Positions 8,167-13,545 of a stretch of 13,545 nucleotides of DNA are shown in pieces. The position numbers and the translations under genes were made by a program. The stretch comes from DATKMS01 sp041497995 (GTDB taxonomy: Bacteria; Desulfobacterota; Binatia; HRBIN30). The notes beneath the pieces are model-generated. The model searched no databases. It was not told the origin of the DNA and worked only from the letters and a program-made list of their open reading frames with translations. The first letter of the stretch is position 1; each line of letters starts with the position of its first letter. The stretch spans positions 1-13,545 of the forward strand of contig JBGQHM010000167.1 of the NCBI GenBank assembly GCA_041497995.1. The letters are read 5' to 3'.

Positions 8167-8526
8167 ATGACCGCGATTGAATTGGTGCGGACTTGTATCG
8201 GCGAGCCGCCGCACTATCAACTTCATATCAACGACTTCATCGACGAGTTCCGCAAGGCCGCAGCCGACCAGCGGGCGCGAATGGTTGCTGACGGGCCGCT
8301 CTGCTCGGGGCGGATCGAAGGGCTCGTCGCTGCGGTGGTGAGCGCCTTGTGCCGTGAGGTAGCGATGCCGGCGCCTCACTGGGTGCAGCACACGCATAGC
8401 CCGGAACCGTTCTTCGTACTGCCGGCACGCGACCTCGCGCTCCGCGTGCGACTGATGCTCGAATCTCCGCCGCCCTTCCGCTGTCGGAACGTGTTCGTAC
8501 CGGAGAACTATCTCTCAAGAGCGTAG
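8167..8526 (+). CDS. Uncharacterised partner protein of the nucleotidyltransferase
   Basis: This intact 119-residue protein has a strong ribosome binding site and starts 14 bases inside the end of the original nucleotidyltransferase frame, so the two were translationally coupled. It is soluble, with no signal peptide or membrane segment. Visible motifs are EPPHYQLHINDFIDEFR near the N-terminus, SGRIEGLVAAVVSALCREVA in the middle, and a C-terminal ESPPPFRCRNVFVPENYLS block that looks strongly conserved in character. I do not recognise a named family. By analogy with other coupled pairs it could be the antidote or a target adaptor of the nucleotidyltransferase, but that is inference. It appears to survive although its partner is broken, which would fit an antitoxin. 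Confidence 0.7.
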   Translation: MTAIELVRTCIGEPPHYQLHINDFIDEFRKAAADQRARMVADGPLCSGRIEGLVAAVVSALCREVAMPAPHWVQHTHSPEPFFVLPARDLALRVRLMLESPPPFRCRNVFVPENYLSRA

Positions 8527-8567
8527 CGGCAGGCGCCCAGCGTGTAATGCAGCGTTAGTGAACCGGT

Positions 8568-8591
8568 GCGCCGTGCTCCACTTCACGGCGC
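8568..8591. terminator. Possible bidirectional hairpin between convergent genes
   Basis: GCGCCGTG (8568-8575) and CACGGCGC (8584-8591) form a perfect 8-bp stem with an 8-base loop, between the rightward partner gene and the leftward NHL fragment. There is no T-tract on either side, so intrinsic termination is uncertain. Confidence 0.3.
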
Positions 8592-8886
8592 CGCCAACGG
8601 CACGCGCAGGACGCGGTTCTCCAGGTCAGTGACGATCAGCTGATTGTCCGCGGCGCTGTATGCGATGCCCATCGGGGTGTCGAACGACACGCCCGGGACG
8701 CTCTTGCCCGTGATCGTGCGCAGCAGCTTGCCCTTGCTGTCGTAGCTGCGGATTTCCTTGTCGCCTGGGACGGTGACCCAGATCATGCCGCTGGGATCGA
8801 TCGTGACGTTGGGCTCCGAGTAGACCTTGCTCTCCCAGCCCGAGACTGGGAACTCGCAGCCGAACTGGCCGTCGCGCGTGAAGGTC
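8583..8886 (-). pseudogene. Detached 3' fragment of a DUF2298/NHL gene paralogue
   Basis: The minus strand encodes the last 99 residues of an NHL propeller (from FTRDGQFGCEFPVSGWESKV to VLRVPLAAP and stop). By eye 91 of 99 match the C-terminus of the gene ending at 9757, and the DNA differs at roughly two dozen of about 300 bases. In the central part about 12 differences are silent and 3 change the residue, so this copy diverged while still under selection as protein. Similarity stops abruptly at about 8884, at the mazF stop codon, and on the other side at the gene's own stop. It has no start of its own, so it is a gene remnant. Confidence 0.85.
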
Positions 8887-9231
8887 TCACGAGGGGATGC
8901 ACAGAACAGTTGCCAGCGCACGCGTGATCTCATCCATGACAGTCGCCGACAACTTCCCAACTTGACGAACGAACCGTTCCTGCGCCACGGAACGCACCTG
9001 GAAGGCATCCGCCGCCGAGGACTTGTCCAGCCCGTTCTCACCATCCGGCTCCACCCGCACGAGCCACGCCGCAACGCTATAGCGATCCCTCCACTCGGTC
9101 AGTGGCACGATCACTTTCAGCGGGAGGACCCCAATGGCGTCGTCGCTCACGATCGCCGCCGGACGTGTCTTCTTGATCTCGGCGCCGATCGTTGGGTCCA
9201 AGTTGATCAGCCATACATCACCCCGATGCAC
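8887..9231 (-). CDS. mazF: MazF/PemK-type endoribonuclease toxin
   Basis: The protein starts RGDVWLINLDPTIGAEIKKT and continues RPAAIVS, the hallmark N-terminus of MazF/PemK toxins, sequence-specific mRNA interferases. VIVPLTEW and the later GLDKSSAADAFQVRSV block with the Gln-x-Arg-Ser strand also fit, as does the length of about 114 residues. I prefer the GTG at 9229-9231, with GAGG 6 bases upstream and MHRGDVWL as the natural start; the GTG at 9241-9243 would add MRTS. It overlaps the end of the antitoxin gene by 14 bases. Its stop codon coincides with the broken end of the NHL fragment downstream. Confidence 0.9.
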   Translation of the reverse strand: MHRGDVWLINLDPTIGAEIKKTRPAAIVSDDAIGVLPLKVIVPLTEWRDRYSVAAWLVRVEPDGENGLDKSSAADAFQVRSVAQERFVRQVGKLSATVMDEITRALATVLCIPS

Positions 9232-9457
9232 GGATGTCCTCACCGTCGAGTGCCGTGAAGGCGGTCAGCTCCCCTCCGGCTGCATAGTCTGCTCGAAGGG
9301 CCTCGGCCGCAGCCTTCAGCAGCCGCGTTCTTTCTTCGCTCGCCGGGGCGGCCTGCTGCAGCTCTTCGCGAACCAGACGGAGCGCCGCCTCCGCAATCTT
9401 CAATTGCTCTGCCGCGGTGAGCTTCTTGAGCTCATCGAGAAGGTCCGTGTGCGTCAT
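9218..9457 (-). CDS. mazE: Antitoxin of the MazF-type toxin
   Basis: This 79-residue protein is almost wholly helical and charged (MTHTDLLDELKKLTAAEQLK, then IAEAALRLVREEL), with a C-terminal ELTAFTALDGEDI segment that would bind the toxin. It lacks the usual AbrB-type MazE fold, resembling the helical antitoxins often paired with PemK/MazF in environmental bacteria. ATG 9455-9457 follows GAGG closely. It is the first gene of the pair, overlaps mazF and has a recognisable promoter upstream. The assignment rests on position and size as much as on sequence. Confidence 0.75.
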   Translation of the reverse strand: MTHTDLLDELKKLTAAEQLKIAEAALRLVREELQQAAPASEERTRLLKAAAEALRADYAAGGELTAFTALDGEDIRASG

Positions 9458-9482
9458 GTCGCCTCGCTTCGTGGGGTCTTAT

Positions 9483-9490
9483 CGTGCACG
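9483..9490. promoter_or_regulatory. Palindrome CGTGCACG, possible antitoxin operator
   Basis: This perfect 8-bp palindrome lies directly downstream of the predicted -10 box of the mazEF promoter, where binding would block initiation. Toxin-antitoxin operons are usually autorepressed at such sites; here it is inference. Confidence 0.3.
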
Positions 9491-9491
9491 C

Positions 9492-9521
9492 ATTATGGCT
9501 CGTTGGTAGCGCATTTGTCGA
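9492..9521 (-). promoter_or_regulatory. Sigma-70-like promoter of mazEF
   Basis: On the minus strand TCGACA (9516-9521) and CATAAT (9492-9497) are separated by 18 bases; each matches five of six consensus positions. Transcription would start near 9485, about 28 bases before the mazE ATG, leaving room for its ribosome binding site. Confidence 0.5.
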
Positions 9522-9756
9522 AGGCTCGAACTACCTGCAAGCATTGTCGGCTGGACGCCTCAAAACTCCCAATCGATCTCCTGCTCCGGCTCATTCCTGC
9601 ACCATGCGCCGATTTTGATAACTGGACCGAATATCGCGGCAGGTATTCTGGAGTCTGCTGCAAAGGGTTGCCAGAGAAGGTGCACGGCCGCGCGCGGCTC
9701 CTCTTCCGAAGTTCGTAAGTTCTGAGATAGCCTCTCTGGGCCTGCCGCCCTCGGTC
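9522..9756. other. Intergenic region between mazEF and the large membrane gene
   Basis: I see no gene, tRNA or strong terminator here. It is lower in GC than its neighbours in places, and it does not resemble the sequence downstream of the NHL fragment at 8527-8582, so the duplicated gene ends do not share flanks. Confidence 0.4.
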
Positions 9757-12700
9757 TCAACGCTCCGCCAACGGCACGCGCAGGACGCGGTTCTCCAAGT
9801 CGGTCACGATCAGCTGGTTGTCCGCAGCGCTGTACGCGATGCCCATCGGGGTGTCGAACGACACGCCCGGGATGCTCTTGCCGGTGATCGTGCGCAGCAG
9901 CTTGCCCTTGCTGTCGTAGCTGCGGATCTCCTTGTCGCCTGGGACGGTGACCCAGGTCGTGCCGCTTGGATCGATCGTGACGTTGGGCTCTGAGTAGACC
10001 TTGCTCTCCCAGCCCGAGACCGGAAACTCGTTGACGAACTGGCCGTCCGTCGTGAAGATTTGCATCCGCCCATTGCCGTTGTCGCAGACGTAGACCTTGC
10101 CGCTGGCGTCGGTGGCGAGGCCGCTCGGCTCGAAGAATTGCGAAGGTGCTTTGCCTTTGCCGCCCCACTCGATTTCGCGCTGGCCGGTCGGCGAGAAGCG
10201 GACGATGCGCGCGTTGCCGGTATCGGCGACGAACACGCTGCCCTTGCCGTCAATGGCGATGCCCCGCGGGCCGAAGAACGACCCACCCCACTCGCGCTGA
10301 TACTTGCCATCCTTGTCGAACACTTGCACGCGTTGGTTCCACGTGTCGGCGACGAGCACGTCTCCCGTCGGACCGACCGCGATGCCGCACGGGTCTTTGA
10401 ATTGCCCCGGCCCTTCACCGCGCGTGCCCCACGCGATTCCAGGGCTCAGATCCTTGTGGAACTCCTGCACCCGGTTGTTGCCGAAGTCGGCGACGAAGAC
10501 ATCGCCATCGGTGCGCACGGCGACAGCGCGCGGCTGGTGCAGTCTGCCCGGCGCAAACTGCGCCGGCCGCTCCTCCGCCTCGTGTTGCGGGGCCTCTTCC
10601 GGCGAGAGCGCCGCGATGTCTTCGATGGTGGTCACCGGCATGGTGCCGGCGAAGCGTCCGTTGACCGCAAAGATGGTCACTCCCGGGTTCTGGTACACCG
10701 GCGTGAGCACATCGGTCCATTCCTTGAACCGATTCAGGTTGCCGCCGGTGTATACCCGGCGTTCCTGGGCGCCGACGAACACCATGGCGACGTGGTAGCG
10801 CTGGAGGATGCCGGCGACGGTCTGTTTGTCCTCGCTGGTATAGACCGTTTCAATGTCGGCCTTGCGCTTGTTGATCTCCGCCCAATTGTGGCCGCGTTGA
10901 AAGACGTGATAGCCCCAGCCGAGCACCGTGGGCAGGCCGGTATTCATCGCGACGCGCGTGAATTCCTGATAGCCGTCACCGTGCGCTTCGAGGATGACGG
11001 GAATCCCCTGGATGTGGCTGTTCAGCCACTCGTATGCTGCGAGCTCGTCCGGCGCTTTGGACCGCAGGTACGCCATCCCGTCGAGCGTCGGCTTCGGCGT
11101 TTGCACGCGATTGGTATGGATGACGCCCCACACGTCGGTCCCCGCGGTGAACAAACCGACCCCGACCAAGCCGATCAATACGAGCTGCCAGACGTGGCGG
11201 AAGGCGCGCGGCAATCCCGGTAGCGAGAGAGCGCCACTCCACAAACCGCCGGCGGCGACCGCGGCAGCAAGCGCCAACATCGACCACGCTTCCAGGTAGA
11301 ACTTGAAGATTGTGTTCATGCGATCCCAGACGTAGACGAGATCGCAACCGGCCGTGACCGCGAAGGCGAAGGTTGCCATCGCCAACGGAATGCGCCAGCG
11401 ACTCTCGGTCTGCGGCGCCGTGAGGAGCTGCAGTCCGAGCAGGAAAAGGATGGCGCAGAAGGCGCGCGTCGACACCGCCAGACTGCCCAGCACCACCGCC
11501 AGCGCGAGGATCAACAGAACCGCGCGGGTGACGCCCAGCGACTCGTCATCGCGGCGCATGTTGCGGATCCAGATCGCATACAGGAACGGTACCAGCACGA
11601 AGAGGAACAGACCGAAGATCTGCAAGAAGTCGCCGGGTGGCGCTAGCGTGCCGCGCTCCCACCCAAAGTTGCGCTCCGGTGGAACGAAGTGCGCCCAGAA
11701 CGGCAGGAACAGTACGTACGCCCCGGCGACGATCACCGCGGTCAGCAGCACGACGCGGATGATGAGGCCGCCGAGGAATCCAAACGTGCTGCGGTAGTCC
11801 CCCTCTGTCAGCCACAACGAGCCGATCAGGAACGGGAGGAAGAGCACGTAGGTCGGGGTGCTCCAGGTGTTGGTCACCATGATCGCACCCAACAGTAGGC
11901 ACAGCAGCCCCAGCAGCACTGGTGTTGCACCCGACGGGAGCGGCTCGTGTGGACTGACCACACGCGCACGCACCCACAGTACCGTCAGACAAATGAAGCT
12001 GAGCGAGATCGGAATCACCAGCACGTGCGCGTGCAGGTCGGCGAACAGGAAGCTCCAGAGGGGGAATTCGTTGATGGTGTCCCTGATGACGCGCGAGGTC
12101 GCCCAGAAGTAATCGAAGTTGTACGTGCGGTGGACGCCGCTGGTGGCTTCACGCACGCCGGCGAGGTTGCCGATCAACGTGACGAAGAAGGCGGCCAGCA
12201 ACCCGGTCTGCCAGCGGAACGTGATCGCCGCCCCGGCGGCGAACGCCGCGGCCGCAGTGAGGCCGCCGACGAGGGCGATGCCTAGGTTGAACGTAATCGC
12301 CGGGTCGAGGTGCAGCGTCTTCCCGAGCGCCGCAACGGTATAGTGACCGAAGTAGTTGTATTGCAGCGGCGAGCCGGCGAACCACGGCTCGGGCGGCGGC
12401 AGCGTGGTGGCACGTGTCAGCGCGTTGAGGAACGAGAAGTCCATCGGCTTCTCGCCCCAGTAGACCTCAGGGTTGAACGCCCGAACGGCGAGGAAGACCG
12501 CAAACGCGCCCCAGAAGAGGATCTCGGTTGCGACGATCTCGGAACGTGGCTGCGGCTGGTGCGCGCCGCGCCGCCAGACCAGCGTGCCGACGATGCCGAA
12601 CGCCACCGCGATCGCTGCCAAACGCCCTTGGGTGAAGGTGGCCGCGCCGAGACTAATCGAGAGCCACGAGACGTACGCAAACAGCAGCACCCCTAGCGTC

Positions 12701-13545
12701 TTGCTGAACGCCAACGTGCCCGGCCACGGCAACCAGCGGCGCGCCAGCGGGTAAACCGCCAAGCTCAGACCTTCAACGAGCAGGACGAAGAGGACCAACG
12801 CGAAGACGCTCGACTGGATCGGGGGAGCGGCCCCGGTCGATTCCATCGACGCCTCGCCGCTGGGCCGCGCGGCCAGCAGGTCGTTGCGCGTTAGCGACCG
12901 CGACGGCAGCCCGTGCAGAATTTTGTCGGCGATGACCGCCTGCGTGAGGTGTTCCGTATTCTGGAAGATGAGCACCTTCGGGTGGTCGTAGACGGTGAGC
13001 GATTCATCTCCCAGCTCGTCAGGGATCTCCACTCCAAAGAGCGAGGGACGAGCCGCCACCTCGTGCACCAACGTGTAGCCGAGATCGCCCGCGAACAGTT
13101 CGTAGAAGTAATTTGTGGTGAGCGGGAAGCGTTGCGGCGCACGTGTCACGGCGCCGTACAGTCGCTTGGTTTGGAGAGCGATGTAGTCGGACTGCGCCAA
13201 CTCTTCGGCGAGCTTCTGGATCTTTGCCGAATTGTCCGGCTCGTAGTAGCCGAACTCCGTGACCTTGTAGATGCTGGCGCTGTGGTTGGGGAGCGAGAAC
13301 GGGAAGCCCTCGTCCCAATGCTGCGAGAGGATCTTACTACCCGGCGGCACATGCCGATACATCCACTCCGAAGCCGTGACGACGGTGTGGGGCTGCGTGT
13401 ACGTCGACATGAACGCGAACGCCGCGGCGAGCGTGCCTGCCACCACCACGGGCGCGGCTAGGCGTCCAAGCAGCCGGCCGCTGCGGTACCACCGCACCAG
13501 CCAGTCCGCCCCCCACAGGATCATGATCGGATAGATGGGCAGCAG
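9757..13545 (-). CDS. Giant polytopic DUF2298 (YYY) membrane protein with C-terminal NHL propeller (5' end beyond window)
   Basis: The frame is open from the right edge for 1262 residues, so the start is missing; the visible LPIYPIMILWGADW start looks like the last part of a GT-C-type glycosyltransferase membrane domain. Counting from the Met codon at 13522-13524, residues about 60-220 form a soluble region, including HWDEGFPF. From about 235 to 785 many hydrophobic helices carry the YYY-domain motifs: VYWGEKPMDFSFLN (about 358), PLQYNYFGHY (about 391) and NEFPLWSFLFADLHAH (about 490). Residues 790-970 form another soluble region with EAHGDGYQE and GWGYHVFQRGHNW. From about 993 to 1255 roughly six NHL repeats (VFVADFGNNRVQEF type) make a beta-propeller. 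DUF2298 proteins are thought to be envelope glycosyl- or lipid-carrier-linked enzymes, but the substrate is unknown. The last 99 residues are duplicated at 8583-8886. Confidence 0.85.
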   Translation of the reverse strand: MLPIYPIMILWGADWLVRWYRSGRLLGRLAAPVVVAGTLAAAFAFMSTYTQPHTVVTASEWMYRHVPPGSKILSQHWDEGFPFSLPNHSASIYKVTEFGYYEPDNSAKIQKLAEELAQSDYIALQTKRLYGAVTRAPQRFPLTTNYFYELFAGDLGYTLVHEVAARPSLFGVEIPDELGDESLTVYDHPKVLIFQNTEHLTQAVIADKILHGLPSRSLTRNDLLAARPSGEASMESTGAAPPIQSSVFALVLFVLLVEGLSLAVYPLARRWLPWPGTLAFSKTLGVLLFAYVSWLSISLGAATFTQGRLAAIAVAFGIVGTLVWRRGAHQPQPRSEIVATEILFWGAFAVFLAVRAFNPEVYWGEKPMDFSFLNALTRATTLPPPEPWFAGSPLQYNYFGHYTVAALGKTLHLDPAITFNLGIALVGGLTAAAAFAAGAAITFRWQTGLLAAFFVTLIGNLAGVREATSGVHRTYNFDYFWATSRVIRDTINEFPLWSFLFADLHAHVLVIPISLSFICLTVLWVRARVVSPHEPLPSGATPVLLGLLCLLLGAIMVTNTWSTPTYVLFLPFLIGSLWLTEGDYRSTFGFLGGLIIRVVLLTAVIVAGAYVLFLPFWAHFVPPERNFGWERGTLAPPGDFLQIFGLFLFVLVPFLYAIWIRNMRRDDESLGVTRAVLLILALAVVLGSLAVSTRAFCAILFLLGLQLLTAPQTESRWRIPLAMATFAFAVTAGCDLVYVWDRMNTIFKFYLEAWSMLALAAAVAAGGLWSGALSLPGLPRAFRHVWQLVLIGLVGVGLFTAGTDVWGVIHTNRVQTPKPTLDGMAYLRSKAPDELAAYEWLNSHIQGIPVILEAHGDGYQEFTRVAMNTGLPTVLGWGYHVFQRGHNWAEINKRKADIETVYTSEDKQTVAGILQRYHVAMVFVGAQERRVYTGGNLNRFKEWTDVLTPVYQNPGVTIFAVNGRFAGTMPVTTIEDIAALSPEEAPQHEAEERPAQFAPGRLHQPRAVAVRTDGDVFVADFGNNRVQEFHKDLSPGIAWGTRGEGPGQFKDPCGIAVGPTGDVLVADTWNQRVQVFDKDGKYQREWGGSFFGPRGIAIDGKGSVFVADTGNARIVRFSPTGQREIEWGGKGKAPSQFFEPSGLATDASGKVYVCDNGNGRMQIFTTDGQFVNEFPVSGWESKVYSEPNVTIDPSGTTWVTVPGDKEIRSYDSKGKLLRTITGKSIPGVSFDTPMGIAYSAADNQLIVTDLENRVLRVPLAER

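Larger units (their letters stand above)
7652..8180 (+). pseudogene. DUF6036-like nucleotidyltransferase, middle replaced by a palindromic element
   Basis: The N-terminal 66 or so residues are intact: LVGGAVMCLVHNARPATKDV followed by DAWF gives the GG (33-34) and Asp49-x-Asp51 signature of nucleotidyltransferase-fold proteins, and EVVRAAAR matches DUF6036/AbiEii-like members. After about 7860 the reading frame turns into low-complexity Arg-rich sequence and runs through the palindromic element to a stop at 8120-8122. The expected C-terminus reappears in another frame at about 8075-8180 (RRFAPTEFAGLSTSQLQVRV, then RLLLEEMFHDRD and stop). So the central part has been lost and the ends are out of phase. 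GTG 7643-7645 is an alternative start. Members of this fold are often toxins or antitoxins in two-gene units; the intact partner overlapping the end fits that. Confidence 0.7.

Noticed and set aside
8583..9074. 163-codon leftward frame including the NHL fragment
   Set aside because: Its first part is mazF read in the wrong frame; only the last 99 codons are real NHL sequence, so it is called as a fragment.
9500..9545. TTCGA-containing stretch resembling a tRNA T-loop on the minus strand
   Set aside because: No acceptor, D or anticodon stems can be drawn around it.
10060..11223. 387-codon rightward frame opposite the NHL/DUF2298 gene
   Set aside because: It is an antisense shadow of a clear domain-bearing gene in high-GC DNA.

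Overview
The window is a GC-rich bacterial segment with no phage, CRISPR, rRNA or tRNA signal. Proteins with Thr/Pro linkers, Myxococcus-type Cys-rich motifs and a DUF2298 (YYY) membrane protein fused to NHL repeats point to a deltaproteobacteria-like lineage such as Binatota or Myxococcota. This placement is inference from protein style only.

Layout, left to right. (1) 1-2700, minus strand, running off the left edge: a large secreted mosaic protein. It has a signal peptide, beta-propeller-like repeats, a jelly-roll-like domain, an ALK/LTK-type glycine-rich domain and the start of a GDSL/SGNH esterase, separated by Thr/Pro linkers. (2) 3061-3695, plus: a VapBC-type toxin-antitoxin pair. (3) 3881-7396, minus: a P-loop ATPase/TPR regulator broken by an in-frame amber codon and then by a frameshift near its C-terminus. 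(4) 7652-8526, plus: a DUF6036-like nucleotidyltransferase gene whose middle is replaced by a palindromic MITE-like element, followed by an intact, overlapping, uncharacterised partner gene. (5) 8583-8886, minus: a detached 3' fragment that duplicates the end of the large gene on the right. (6) 8887-9457, minus: a MazEF-type pair directly abutting that fragment. (7) 9757-13545, minus, running off the right edge: a very large polytopic DUF2298 protein with a C-terminal NHL propeller.

Taken together, two large envelope genes flank about 6.5 kb of accessory DNA. That stretch holds two apparently intact toxin-antitoxin pairs, one broken possible third pair, a MITE-like hairpin, a decaying regulator and a paralogue fragment. 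It reads as an insertion and decay hotspot. The points most worth a second look are the secreted mosaic with its esterase, the single-codon interruption of the ATPase, the nucleotidyltransferase/partner unit, and the paralogue fragment ending at mazF.
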